A stretch of 64,000 bases of DNA from Portunus trituberculatus (GCF_017591435.1 NC_059277.1:3790001-3854000); one strand, 5' to 3'; shown: positions 1 through 18,548, numbered from the stretch's first letter. The notes: generated from the sequence alone by a model not told the origin. A program made the numbers and translations.

Positions 1-174
1 AGACTCAGAAATTAAACTGAGATACACTTTTGTGTAGTGTAAATTTCATGTTTTGTAAGTTGAAGATATCATAACTTCATAACAGAAGCAGTGGTCCTTT
101 TTTCTTTTAGCCCTTTTAGTGTACTTGGCTACAGCCCTTTTTCATTAAAAGAAAGGAAAAATTTTATGCTGTTA

Positions 175-208
175 CTAATGCTGGAGCCATACCATAGAGG
201 TGGTTTCC
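175..208 (-). CDS. TCAIM: Possible alternative last exon of the TCAIM-like gene
   Basis: If the donor at 453-452 is used, the acceptor GATTCTCTCAG ending at 209 joins in phase and would replace the Gly-stop end by GETTSMVWLQH and a TAG at 177-175. Vertebrate TCAIM has a few residues beyond this point starting with Gly-Glu, which weakly favours the option. This is a splice-site reading only; transcripts would decide it. Confidence 0.3.
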
Positions 209-449
209 CTGAGAGAATCGATTATCAGAGATAGTGGAATGCAAATAGAAAAATAATCCTTACCAATAAAATAACCAGTGAAGACTCAGAAGCAACGATG
301 TAATCAAAACAACACAAGCACACCCTCTGTTTATAGCTTTGCTTCAGGAATTATCTTGATTTTTACTTCAATTTGTATGACACCAGCAAGTAACAGCAAA
401 TCTAAATTAATGATTACCCTGGTAGTGAGCTTGTCCACCTCTCAGTCTC

Positions 450-7012
<6,563 letters not shown>

Positions 7013-7170
7013 CTATGACAGTCCTGTGCTCTGTTCCTCGATATTTCATAGAAGAGACGCGTGAAATAACTTCAATCACAACACTACGTGGCATGGATCA
7101 GCTGATTCGACCATGTAAACAAGTCTAGCCTCCCTCGTCCTGTTACCGAGTACCACCCGACTTGGCTACA
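7013..7170. other. 5' flank of the TCAIM-like gene
   Basis: Moderately GC-richer than the surrounding DNA, upstream of the proposed start codon. I see no clear TATA box. Core promoter elements and any untranslated first exon cannot be placed from sequence alone. Confidence 0.3.
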
Positions 7171-7189
7171 GCAAATTATTTCATTATCA

Positions 7190-7365
7190 ATTCAATAATA
7201 AATGTATCAATCAATCAATCAATGAAAGAAAATACTACTTATTTATATATTTATATACTATTTATTCATATATTCAAATAATCTGCAAGAAAATATTACT
7301 TATCTATATACTACTTATTTGTATATTATCTATATACAAATATACCACTTATTTACATAATCGTG
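7190..7365. repeat. AT-rich degenerate minisatellite
   Basis: Begins with (ATCA)n and continues with repeated variants of GAAAATAxTACTTATxTATATA and TACTACTTATTTxTATAT. Units are about 30-50 bp and diverged. Confidence 0.6.
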
Positions 7366-7542
7366 AAAAAAAAGATATTTGGAGAGAATGTCCTCCAGTA
7401 AATTTTGGGTTGAGTGAAATAAAACAAATTGTAAACATTTGGGCTGTTTAACTGTTGGTTATTAAGCTTGTGGATGAGAAGAGGGAGAGAGACAACTGGA
7501 AGAAATAAGAGAAGAAACGCGAGCGCGGGCGCGCGCGTCTTT

Positions 7543-7577
<35 letters not shown>

Positions 7578-7802
7578 TGTGTGTGTGTAATTCACTGTTT
7601 GATCTGCTGCAGTCCCTGACGAGACAGCCAGACGTTACCCTACGGAACGAGCTCAGAGCTCATTATTTCCGATCTTCGGAAAGGCCTGAGACCAGGCACA
7701 CACCACACACCGGGACAACAAGGTCACGATTCCTCGATTTACATCCCGTACCTACTCACTGCTAGGTGAACAGGGGCTACACGTGAAAGGAGACACACCC
7801 AA

Positions 7803-7834
<32 letters not shown>
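7543..7834. mobile_element. (GT)n-bordered interspersed repeat, copy 1
   Basis: A T-run and (GT)n lead into TAATTCAC, then GGAACGAGCTCAGAGCTCAT, a GATCTTCGG block, TTACATCCCGTACCTA and CTGCTAGGTGAACAGGGGCT, ending at another (TG)n (7806-7834). Blocks in the same order recur at 10268-10549 (inverted) and, truncated, at 37421-37514. I recognise the family as abundant in decapods; it is probably SINE-like. This copy is the most diverged. Confidence 0.7.
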
Positions 7835-7901
7835 TGTTTTCATCACCATATAGGCTACAGTCAATAACACATTAGCTTCTAGAAAGATTCCCATATTGTC
7901 T

Positions 7902-7914
7902 TCTACTACTACTG

Positions 7915-7988
<74 letters not shown>

Positions 7989-8030
7989 ACCACTACTACT
8001 ACTACTACCACTACCACTACCACCACCACC

Positions 8031-8073
<43 letters not shown>

Positions 8074-8258
8074 CCACATCCACCACCACCATTACAGCCA
8101 CCACCACTGCCACCATTTCACTGCTGCTGCTGCTGCTGCTGCTGCTGCCACATCCATTACTACCATTACAGCCACCACCACTGCCACCACCACCACCACT
8201 ACCACTGCCACTGCTACTACTACTAATTCTACTATTACAACTACTACTACTGCTACTG

Positions 8259-8296
<38 letters not shown>

Positions 8297-8325
8297 GCTG
8301 GTGGTGGTGGTGGTGGTGGTGGTGG

Positions 8326-8376
<51 letters not shown>

Positions 8377-8488
8377 AACTACTACTACTACTACTACTAC
8401 TACAACTACTGCTACTGCTACTACTACTACTGCTACTGCTACTACTACTACTACTACTACACTACTACTACTACTACTACTACTACTA
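7902..8488. repeat. 590-bp trinucleotide mosaic (CTA/CTG/CCA)n
   Basis: Alternating runs of CTA, CTG, CCA and GGT triplets, some segments repeated (a CTG run followed by CCACATCCA then ATTACAGCCACCACCACTGCC occurs twice). Triplet phase keeps frames open on both strands, giving homopolymer Thr/Ala/Leu or Val/Ala peptides that I do not regard as protein. Confidence 0.95.
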
Positions 8489-8911
8489 TACGTTCTCTAC
8501 GGTCAGTAAAGAAGAGGATGAGGAAGATAATTGTAGATAAGAAAAGAAACAGCTTCGCTCAGGTTTGGAGATAAAGTAGAACACACAATCAACACCTGGC
8601 AGACTAAATACACAGTGGTCATGATGACAGTGTAGCGGCATGGAGGGCCTGTATATCTGTGTATCTGTAGTGAGCAAGAATTTCCCCTCCCTTCCTACCG
8701 CTCGGGCCATTTAACGGGATTTAAGGCCATTGTGGAGACTCCTGCAATTAATCCGGCCTCTCCGCCCCCTTTAAAGAGCAGTGGAGGGTGAAAGCAGTGA
8801 GGAGAAGGGACTCCACACCTTGAAAAGACGTAGTTGGTGGAACTTGCTGCCGCTGTCCTAAGAGAAGTAAGGGACGCGTCTCGGCATCTGGTTATGAACG
8901 ACTCCTGCCGG
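8489..8911. other. Unique sequence, nothing recognised
   Basis: Non-repetitive, mixed composition, no splice-bounded frame that resembles a known protein. Confidence 0.5.
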
Positions 8912-9084
8912 GCTCGTATTTTGAAACGCTTTGAAACACCATTTTCCAATCCCCAAAAGATTAACATTCGGATTCTCATGAGTGCAGAATACTTGCTATG
9001 CGATCACCGGATTCATTAAAAGATACTCGTAAGTGAAAAATCGAGCTTATTTAAAATAGTCAAGATAGGAATCCGAATGCGGGC
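8912..9084. mobile_element. MITE-like element, GCCCGTATTC family, copy 1
   Basis: The ends are GCTCGTATTTTGAAACGCTT and, reversed, GCCCGCATTCGGATTCCTAT: imperfect terminal inverted repeats. They match those of the better preserved copy at 58591-58809. The interior is short and non-coding. Confidence 0.6.
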
Positions 9085-9214
9085 CCCTATTTAAGCGGCG
9101 TTCAGTTTGGTGCCCTTGACGCCGAAATGGGAAGGTTTCTTACGAGTGCCATCAGCGATCCCTGCAGGTAAAGAGGGTTCGTGTTCTTGGTGTTCTTGCT
9201 TCCTGGTAGTTGTT

Positions 9215-9430
9215 AGGAGATTATTCTGAGACGTTTCCGCTCTGCATCTTCACTACATGAAAAAAAAAAGGCACTACTGTTTGAAGTCACACGGATATTT
9301 AAGAATGCTTTCATGATTTTACTGGCAAATTAACAATGTTTTTTCATTATCAACAGGAGGAACACTCTTGAGAAACTGGCTAATCATCTCGGTGGTCTTT
9401 GAAAATAGTTGTGGTGAGAATCCAAACCCA
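9215..9430. mobile_element. MITE-like element, GCCCGTATTC family, copy 2
   Basis: Starts with TTATTCTGAGACGTTTCC and follows the order of the 58.6-kb copy, including the AACTGGCTAATCATCTC and GGTCTTTGAAAATAGTTG blocks near its right end. The right terminus is eroded. Confidence 0.55.
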
Positions 9431-10097
9431 CGCACAAAGGCTTGAAATATGCAGAATGGGGCAGCATATCAGAGGAACGCAGAACAAAAAAAAAAAAAAG
9501 ATAAATTCCACGAAATAATATGAAATGAAACGCAAGACATTAAGAATTATACTCAATCTGATAAAAGTATGGAAGTAAATAAACAAAGCGGAATAAGATG
9601 GCGGAGTAAATGAAATACAGATAATTTTGACGTTTATCCAATCCAACAGAAAAATAAAAAATAAGTATATAAGCCAAGGGGGATACAGGGGTGAAGTGAA
9701 GCAAAAACCCAAGCATAACAAACTTACACAAACACAGCGATCCTGCTCTCGCTTTGTTTCCAATCGGCGCCAAGGAGAAGTAATCCATTTTCTCTCCGTC
9801 CTCTAAGGTACTGGCAATCAAAGAATCTTCAGCGTTGTTACTGCCGCAGATTGCCACAAGGGTCACTCTTAAGGGTCGAGGGTCTGTTTATCCTTTTCTA
9901 CTGGATACTGGAGAATGTTTTGCTCACAGAATCCATTACGACATCAAAGGCCACATTCTCAAGGGTTTCGCAGTATTATCAAGGCTGTATTTTTAACAGG
10001 CTCTAGTGGAAGTTATTATGGTTTTCAAGGTGAAGGAAGTTTTTATGATCTTAGCAAGAGTTTGTGAAATACTCTGGATCAAAAACATTCACGACAT
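9431..10097. other. Unique sequence; possible old repeat at 9900-10090
   Basis: AT-rich and non-coding as far as I can see. The 9900-10090 part (around ACAGGCTCTAGTGGAAGTTA) looks like an old dispersed repeat but has no second copy in this window. Confidence 0.35.
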
Positions 10098-10267
10098 GCT
10101 CGAATTCTGAAACACTTAGCTCTTCCACCACGACTGTTCTCAAAGGCCACTGAAAGAACGTTTCTTCTGTTTATATGGTAGATATCTTGTTAATCTTTCA
10201 CCGGAACCGTAAAAAAGGAAAAAAAAAGTCCTTATAAATCCGAGTACCTTTATCTGGAGGCTTTTCA
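10098..10267. mobile_element. MITE-like element, GCCCGTATTC family, copy 3, truncated
   Basis: Inverted relative to the 58.6-kb copy: TGCTCGAATTCTGAAACACT, then ACTGTTCTCAAAGGCCAC, then CCGAGTACCTTTATCTGG. Its far end is missing exactly where the (GT)n-bordered repeat starts, so that repeat seems to have inserted into it or replaced its end. Confidence 0.6.
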
Positions 10268-10584
<317 letters not shown>

Positions 10585-10809
10585 ACCCAGCATTAGTCTG
10601 AGCGTAATAATTGGACCAATTAGCCACGGGAACGGAAGCAGGTGTCCTAAATAGGTTTGAAAACTATGCCAGCTGCCGGATATTGAACTTAATTTGTTTC
10701 TTCTTCAGTTTAAGCTGAGGCGAAGGTCAGGTGATGCACGAACGTGACCTTATTGACCTTGATGGGAACACGAGCACTAAATAAGTTCAAGATGAAAAAA
10801 AAAACAAAG

Positions 10810-11120
10810 AAAACAGAACCACAGACACTGAAATTATAAAACCATGGAGCTCTTCCTATCTAAAACTTTCCACTGTACTGAATCAAGTTTAAGACCATAA
10901 AAGAAAAGAAAAGAAAAAAACAAGCAGACAAGAAAAACACGACAGAAAAATTTAAAACGTTGGAACACTCTATCTATTTCATATTATCCGCTTTCCTGTG
11001 ACTTGAACTGATTCCAAGAAAAATAAAGCAAGAGAACCACAGGAATATAAGAACATAAACTTTGGAACTCCCTGCCTGACTTTATTTTTCACTTTGCCAT
11101 TACTAATTCACTAATTCCAA
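10810..11120. repeat. Three degenerate tandem units of about 100-120 bp
   Basis: Three successive stretches share GAACCACAG, then ATAAAAC or AACATAAAC, then TTGGAACxCTxTxT and a CTGAATCAAG or TGATTCCAAG-like end. They are strongly diverged. Parts recall the Leu-Trp-Asn-Ser-Leu-Pro coding end of LINE reverse transcriptases, but too weakly to assign. Confidence 0.35.
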
Positions 11121-11472
11121 AGAGAAGTGTAACAAATAATCTCTACAACTAAAAAGGACAGTCGCAAAAAGTACGCCTCTGTTTACTTCTTTCTTTCTTT
11201 ATTTTTATTTTTTATGAAGTATTTACTCAGTGCAATATACTGAAGGTAATTTGTGTCGTCTTCTACGTTGTCTTCTACGAACCATTCCAGCACAATACAA
11301 AGTTAACAAGCACTGCAGCACAATAAAACAGCACTTACATTCTCCTCCTCCTCCTGCTTCTACTATTCACATCTTTCATCTCTCCTCCTCCTCCTCTTCC
11401 TCCTCCTTCTTCTCTGTCTCTCTCCAGTCCCTCTTATTCATGCATATATACGTCTCCCCACACACTCTCTTC

Positions 11473-11475
<3 letters not shown>

Positions 11476-11569
<94 letters not shown>

Positions 11570-11703
11570 TACCTGTCCTCCCCCACTCATTTCTCATCAT
11601 TCCCTGTTTTATCAACCTCTACGTCTTCCCAAGGCTCTTCTATATCTACCCTGTAATTACTTCTCGCCCTAACTTATACTTCACTGTTCAATGTATATAC
11701 TGT

Positions 11704-11771
<68 letters not shown>
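11476..11771. repeat. (TC)n at 11476-11567 and (CA)n at 11705-11771
   Basis: Two near-pure dinucleotide arrays about 137 bp apart, preceded by (CTC)n-rich sequence from 11340. The open frame across them is low-complexity and not a gene. Confidence 0.95.
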
Positions 11772-11946
11772 GAATATGCTAGTTTGGTATAAACAGATGA
11801 GACATTACAAGTGTAACTCATTCCTGTGAAGATACAAAAACGTAAAAATTATAGTAAATAAACAAATAAAAAATAAATGAAATAGATGAATAAATAAACA
11901 AGATAAAAGAAGGTAGATCAAAACGAAGCTAAACACAAACAAACAG

Positions 11947-11974
11947 ACAAGCAGACAGACAGACAGACAGATAG

Positions 11975-12038
<64 letters not shown>
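11947..12038. repeat. (GACA)n followed by (AC)n
   Basis: A short GACA tetranucleotide run changes into about 31 AC units. Confidence 0.95.
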
Positions 12039-12042
<4 letters not shown>

Positions 12043-12409
12043 GAAGTACTTACCCAATAGGCATTGAGGTGTGTATCCAGCCCACAATACTAGTGGAAGC
12101 TGGACTCCTTTCTGTCTTTCAATATAAACAACAACCGACAATAATGCCTGGTGACATTGAGATTATTGGCGAATTAGTGTGTTCCATTTTTTCCCTGCCA
12201 GTAAGCTAAAATTACTTACAAATGTTTAAAAAGAAAAGAGAGAAAAAGACGGAATTTAGTGGTGGATTAAGGGAGAAATAAAGACACTGGACAATTTTAC
12301 AAGGCACTAAAAACTGTAATATCATTTTTATTGTGCAGAGTGAGCGAGGGAGGGAGAAAGGAAGGATATGAAGGTGATAACGTGGTGTTGGAATGGTTAA
12401 TAGGACTGT

Positions 12410-12412
<3 letters not shown>

Positions 12413-12476
<64 letters not shown>

Positions 12477-12569
12477 ATGATAGCAGTAATTGACAGATTG
12501 GTTAATTGATCACAAGATTGCACTCATAAAAATGTAATAAAAAAAGTTATCTATAGTAAATAAGAGAGT

Positions 12570-12610
<41 letters not shown>
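12413..12610. repeat. (GA)n 12413-12473 and (TC)n 12577-12610
   Basis: Complementary dinucleotide arrays in inverted order, separated by about 100 bp of unique sequence. Confidence 0.95.
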
Positions 12611-12613
<3 letters not shown>

Positions 12614-12849
12614 CAACCCATCCAGTAAAATGATACACAAAACCGGGCATCTTTTCATGAATCCTACGTGGAAGCAAAAGGCAATAGTTTTCCTGGAGCT
12701 AAAATCGCAATATACGAGTAAACGGAACGCTATTGGCCATTCTTCTCTTCCTCCCCATTTCTATCCCGAAGCTAACTCGTTTACGTACGTGGAGGAAGAT
12801 TGTACCGAGCGCGTAAACCTTGTTATGGGCTTCCTTTGGGGTCTAGTCT

Positions 12850-13230
12850 CACCCCAGCGTACGGGCGTGTAGAATATTAGGGTGTTAAAGGTTTTGTTTA
12901 TTTATGTTCTCTCGGTTATCTTAGCCCTATCCCTCCTGCTTGTTTATTTAGTGTACAGCAGTAGGGGGATTATTTAATGGCTTTGTTTATCTGTGTTCTT
13001 TCAGTCATCTAAGTTTGTTTTATTTCGAATACGGTGTTCAGGTTTTTTTTTTTTTTTTAGCATACGGTGTTCAAGATTTTGTTTAATTTTTAGCGTACGG
13101 TGTTCAAGATTTTTTTTTTTAGCATACGGTGTTCAAATTTTGTTTATTATTATTTTTTTTTTTAGCGTACGGTGTTCAAGATTTAGTTTATTTCATGTTC
13201 TGCCGGCTACTTTATCCCTTTAGTTAGTGT
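12850..13230. repeat. TACGGTGTTCA minisatellite
   Basis: Five copies of (G/A)TACGGTGTTCA at about 13029, 13062, 13095, 13125 and 13166, each followed by a T-run or TTTTGTTTAxTTTT. Longer versions of the unit, ending TATTTATGTTCTCTCGGTTA or similar, occur at about 12890, 12980 and 13185, indicating a hierarchical array. Confidence 0.75.
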
Positions 13231-13556
13231 GTCTATTTCTTCTACTATGCTTTACCTATACGTGTAGCGCATCATCGTGGCTCACATTTACGAAACACTC
13301 TAGCTGTGCTCTAATAAGGAATGTTCTTGAAAGGGTCATACTCAAATTTTCACAGCAATTGTCTCGGTTCTCAGTAAATGATGTTCAATTGCTCATGACA
13401 CCTTACCTTATTCGACAAACCAAATGAAGCAGTTTCTTGAAGCAAATCCTAAATTAAATGCATCAAAAAGCTTCACTAAATATTCAATCCCATATCCTGA
13501 TGTGAATAATATCTTCCAAAATGTTAATCTAAATGTACACAAGATCGATTTCTGAA

Positions 13557-13559
<3 letters not shown>

Positions 13560-13622
<63 letters not shown>

Positions 13623-13836
13623 AAACATAACAAAGGAATAAACTATTACGGAAAAAAATAGTCACCCTTCAAATCTCCAATAATATTCAGCATAACCCAA
13701 CAAAGTAAGTCGAGATGAGACGCCAAAACGTTTTATTATTCCATTTGAGAAATTCAATACAATATCACGAAGCATAAAATGGACAATTAAATATTAAAGA
13801 TTCGATCATCTTAACTATGTCATGAATAAAGGTACA

Positions 13837-13888
<52 letters not shown>
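13560..13888. repeat. (GA)n 13560-13619 and (TC)n 13842-13888
   Basis: Two dinucleotide arrays in opposite orientation with AT-rich unique DNA between them. Confidence 0.95.
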
Positions 13889-13891
<3 letters not shown>

Positions 13892-14315
13892 CGTTCACGT
13901 GATTCAAAAAAAGCATTTATTTATTATATTTTTATTTTAGAAGAAATTTTGGTAGTAAAAAAAGAGCAAACAAACATGCATGGAGATAAAACACAAACGC
14001 AAATAGCAGATAGAAAATAAAAAGCGGAATGGGAAACAGCACACACGAGCAGCGGATGAAAGAAAACGGAGGTTGTTGATCCTTTGCGTTTGAGGAACAC
14101 CAGCAGTTGTCCTACCGTCCATTAAGTAAATTTCTCAAGGGGGAACCCAAGGAGAATTAGCGGGACGTGTCATCATTATAATTTCTGTCGTTCTCTCTGT
14201 CTGTCTATCTGTTTGTCTGGCTGTCTGACTGTGTGGCAGGCTGGCTATGTCTTTGCTTCTTTCTGTTTGTCTATCTGCCTGGCTGTTTCTTTGTTACTCT
14301 GTATGCTTGGGTCTT

Positions 14316-14319
<4 letters not shown>

Positions 14320-14404
<85 letters not shown>
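14320..14404. repeat. Compound (TC)n(TG)n
   Basis: About 24 TC units pass directly into about 19 TG units. This is the same compound order seen at 19021-19175 and 32016-32161. Confidence 0.97.
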
Positions 14405-14406
<2 letters not shown>

Positions 14407-14837
14407 TTCGTACAAATTTAGTGCGTTTGACAGTTAAAAAGACACTAAAGTTTATCCAGTAAAAAGTACACTATCTTTAGAAAAATTGTTCGGCTGTAGT
14501 TTTGCATCCTCTCCAGATAATACTGACATGCAGCATTTCCCAGCACTTCCTAAACTTTATTACCGCTCCCTAGGCCGAGACACCCTGCTCCAGACAGATG
14601 TATAGCCAGGAGACTCGATTTCTTGATAGGCAGATGGAGGAAGGAAACAACAGAGTGGAAGAAAAAAGAGGTAAGGTGAAAGAGATGTTTGCAAGAGGAG
14701 GTTAGTGGCGTGAAGAACAATTCCAATAGAATAAATGTAATGTAATAACGCTTCAGGCCTCAACTTGCAATCAGAAACAGAAGGAAACGAATGGGCTGAA
14801 CAGAAGCGGCTGCACGTCAAAGAACAATACCTCGAAC

Positions 14838-15065
14838 ACCCTTTCTATATCAAATAAAAGTTTCTCAGAGCCTGTAAAATAATTGAAACACACCATTCTA
14901 CATAGAAGTGAGAGAATAGTGATCGAAGTATACGTATAATGAAACGAAGGGACAGAACAAAGAAAGTTTCCCTAGTCCTAAAACAAGACTCACAAGCATT
15001 TCTAAATCAAATACAAGTTTTCAGTGTACCTTAAAACAATTCAGACACATCATCCGACAGGAGGA
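14838..15065. repeat. Two diverged direct repeats about 155 bp apart
   Basis: TTTCTATATCAAATAAAAGT ... AATTGAAACACACCATTC at about 14843 corresponds to TTTCTAAATCAAATACAAGT ... AATTCAGACACATCATCC at about 15000. Confidence 0.6.
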
Positions 15066-15120
15066 ATAATATCAGCCCAACTAAGCAATAAATAGATCAA
15101 TAATGAAAAGACAGACGGTT

Positions 15121-15126
<6 letters not shown>

Positions 15127-15198
<72 letters not shown>

Positions 15199-15513
15199 TC
15201 ACTCCTAAAAATGAGACGCAGCCAACCGTCGTTCTAAAAAAAAAAAAGAATGAGGAGGAGGTGCAAGCTAGAGACATGTTAATCTACATACGAATGAAAA
15301 AAAGGAAGGAAAACGAAAAAAAAAAAAAACGAAAGAAAAAAAAATCCTTAGGGAGGCATGAGTTCGGAACTAAGGCTTCTGGGAATCGTCATAGCGGGGA
15401 CGTTTAGCAGGGAAATGAAATGGTGGTGAAAATATTTTAGCCTTGTTTGACGCACGGCGAGGCAGTCTTCCACGCAGCCCCGCGGTATTATGGCTTGAGA
15501 GGTGTGTGGAGTA

Positions 15514-15579
<66 letters not shown>
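15127..15579. repeat. (AG)n 15127-15197 and (GA)n 15518-15579
   Basis: Two dinucleotide arrays with purine-rich sequence between them. Confidence 0.95.
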
Positions 15580-15581
<2 letters not shown>

Positions 15582-15865
15582 GAGAGAGGGCAAGGATAAT
15601 ACATGTTTCCATTTTTTCAGAAAGGAAAATCTGCGTGTCTTTACAAAACAAACACAAGACTGGTGATGGAGTGATTGTTTTGTGTCCGTGTAGTCTGCCA
15701 AAACAACAATGCAATTCCTTGATAAGCACAACATTCATCTTGCGCAAAGAAAAGAAAATACATAGAAACGTAAAGTAAAATACCGTGTGTGGATTTTTTA
15801 TCTTTTATTTCTCTTTTCATTTTTCCATTTTGTTTTAATCTGAGAATATCGCGGCATAGTGATGA

Positions 15866-15868
<3 letters not shown>

Positions 15869-15958
<90 letters not shown>

Positions 15959-16056
15959 AAAAAGATGTTAAGATAAAAGAGTAATGTGTAAATGTAAAAC
16001 TACGGGGAGAGAACGTTTCATTTGATCTTTTCCAGCTCACAGGAACATATAAAAAC

Positions 16057-16148
<92 letters not shown>
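15869..16148. repeat. (AT)n 15869-15955 and (CA)n 16062-16148
   Basis: An 87-bp pure AT array, the only large one in the window, then an 87-bp CA array. Confidence 0.97.
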
Positions 16149-16150
<2 letters not shown>

Positions 16151-16170
16151 CATATTTCTCTAAGTCCACT

Positions 16171-16338
16171 GGGTCAAAAGGTCACGTGGTCATCAGATTC
16201 ACAGTGCCATTAGGTCACCAACTCACGATGTCACTGTCACCAAGATCATACATACATAAGGTCAAAAGAAGGTCAATAAATTTGATATAAGTAGTCATAA
16301 AATCCCGAGGTCACAAGATCACAAGGTCAAGTTGGTCA
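16171..16338. promoter_or_regulatory. Cluster of AGGTCA-type hexamers
   Basis: RGGTCA/TGGTCA hexamers occur at 16171, 16179, 16187, 16212, 16259, 16270, 16308, 16324 and 16333, all on the plus strand. Three at the start are spaced by 2 bp, a pair by 5 bp and another pair by 3 bp, which are spacings used by nuclear-receptor dimers. It may equally be a decayed short minisatellite; function is inference. Confidence 0.35.
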
Positions 16339-16339
16339 T

Positions 16340-16960
16340 TGCTTCCTTCTCCCTAAAGTTTCGTCACAAACCAGCAAAGTTGAGTTCTAAGCGTGGTGGT
16401 TTTCAAAAAAGGTTTCCCACTCTCGAAGTTTTGCAGTGGTTTCAAGAGAGGCTTCCTGGTACTAATGAGGCCAGAAGAGAAGCTGGGACTGTCCTGTTGT
16501 CAGTTCTCTCGTCCTGGCAACGCTACACGACTGGTCTCCGCCTGAATTAGTTTTTCTCGACCTTTTAAACACGCATATCAAGTTTTCATTCAATATTTTC
16601 CAGTGGTTGGCTTCGTGGCTCCTTTTACTCCCAGAAACTCATGGACTCATACAACAACACTTTATTAATACAAAGAATAGATAAAAATAACCATAAAAAA
16701 ACTATATTCCCGGAGCAAAAACTTTAATTCTATCTCTAAATAAGGCAGAGGTTCATCATTGACGATACTTCAAGATCACCAAGCAGGAAGAAGAGGAGGA
16801 ACACAAAGAGAGAAGAAGCATCACTAGACCTACTGGTTATTACTAAGGGAGACTGTGACAAACTGTACTAACTGATCAAGAGTGAGAGAGATTGGGTAGT
16901 AAATGATGAGAAGAGGCTAGGGATAGAAGAAAAATATGTCTTAAATCAACTTTTTTCTCA
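16340..16960. other. Unique sequence, nothing firmly recognised
   Basis: Contains a 72-codon open frame at 16332-16550 (MVIASFSLKFRHKPAKLSSK...) that is not low-complexity but shows no family I recognise and no clear splice or promoter context. Confidence 0.4.
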
Positions 16961-17449
<489 letters not shown>

Positions 17450-17499
17450 TCTTCCTCTTTACCAGTCATCTTTCATGTTGCAAACTTTCCCTGTTTGAC

Positions 17500-17501
<2 letters not shown>

Positions 17502-17556
<55 letters not shown>

Positions 17557-17603
17557 ACAAACAAACACACATCAAGTTCGTGTGTGTATCTTCTCTCTAT
17601 GAA

Positions 17604-17646
<43 letters not shown>
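17502..17646. repeat. (AC)n 17502-17554 and (TG)n 17607-17646
   Basis: Complementary arrays in inverted order about 50 bp apart, able to pair as a long hairpin. Confidence 0.95.
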
Positions 17647-17649
<3 letters not shown>

Positions 17650-17734
17650 AGAAGATATCTACGAATAGAATTGCGAGTCATGGTAATGAATTTTGTAGTC
17701 GTTACGAATGATAACAACAATAGTGATATCAATT

Positions 17735-17781
17735 ATATTGATAACAATAATAATAATGATAATAATGACGATAATAATAAG

Positions 17782-17852
<71 letters not shown>
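17735..17852. repeat. (AAT)n array
   Basis: An ATA/AAT trinucleotide run with a few GAT or CAA variants at its edges. Confidence 0.95.
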
Positions 17853-17854
<2 letters not shown>

Positions 17855-17949
17855 TAACAATGATAAAGATGATAATGAAAATAACAAAAGAACAAAAATA
17901 GGAACTGCAATAAGACACTACTGCTACTGCTACTACTACTACTACTATA

Positions 17950-18240
17950 AGTATACGTATACTTAAATATGCATAGGAAGCGCTGTTCAGCTTCCACCCA
18001 TTAGTGGCGCAGGCAATTCTATTTATAGTGGTACCCATATTAGGGCCCATATCACCACCCAAGCGCATCTTTGCTGTAACCACCTAGAACCTGGGTATCA
18101 TGGTGACATGTAGGTAACTTTAAACCACTCGACAAATGGTATAGTTTCAAGGCGGTATGAGCTAGGTGTGATTCGAAACTACGCGTGGACGTCTGCCCGA
18201 CCCAATGCCCACCACTTGATCCACTACGCCACCGCCTCCC
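17950..18240 (-). mobile_element. tRNA-derived SINE flanked by (CTA)n on both sides
   Basis: On the minus strand the element starts GGGAGGCGGTGGCGTAG. It has an A-box TGGCGTAGTGG (18231-18221) and a B-box-like GTTTCGAATCA (18179-18169), about 40 nt apart as in a tRNA gene. The body runs through ACATGTCACCATGATACCCA and GTGGAAGCTGAACAGCGC, and the tail runs into (TAG)n at 17919-17947. The head side also abuts (TAG)n (18246-18303 on the plus strand as CTA). Confidence 0.75.
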
Positions 18241-18243
18241 TAA

Positions 18244-18245
<2 letters not shown>

Positions 18246-18292
<47 letters not shown>

Positions 18293-18303
18293 TTACTACT
18301 ACT
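18246..18303. repeat. (CTA)n at the SINE head
   Basis: About 19 CTA triplets with single variants, the same motif as the array beyond the SINE tail at 17919-17947. Confidence 0.95.
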
Positions 18304-18407
18304 AGTACTACTACTAAAGATAAAGCATAACATTTTTCCTTCTCTGTACCAAGTTCTTTCATGTCATGAAAATGATTCGCCTTTGAAAACGTGAAGTGAT
18401 TCATATC

Positions 18408-18409
<2 letters not shown>

Positions 18410-18465
<56 letters not shown>

Positions 18466-18503
18466 ATACACTACTGGACGTGCAGATCGCACTTCATTTA
18501 TAA

Positions 18504-18544
<41 letters not shown>
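18410..18544. repeat. (AG)n and (TC)n inverted pair
   Basis: (AG)n at 18410-18464 and (TC)n at 18508-18544 are complementary across about 43 bp. Confidence 0.95.

Positions 18545-18548
<4 letters not shown>

Noticed and set aside
7896..8540. 214-codon Thr/Ala/Leu frame and 125-codon Val/Ala frame
   Set aside because: Direct translations of the trinucleotide mosaic on the two strands.
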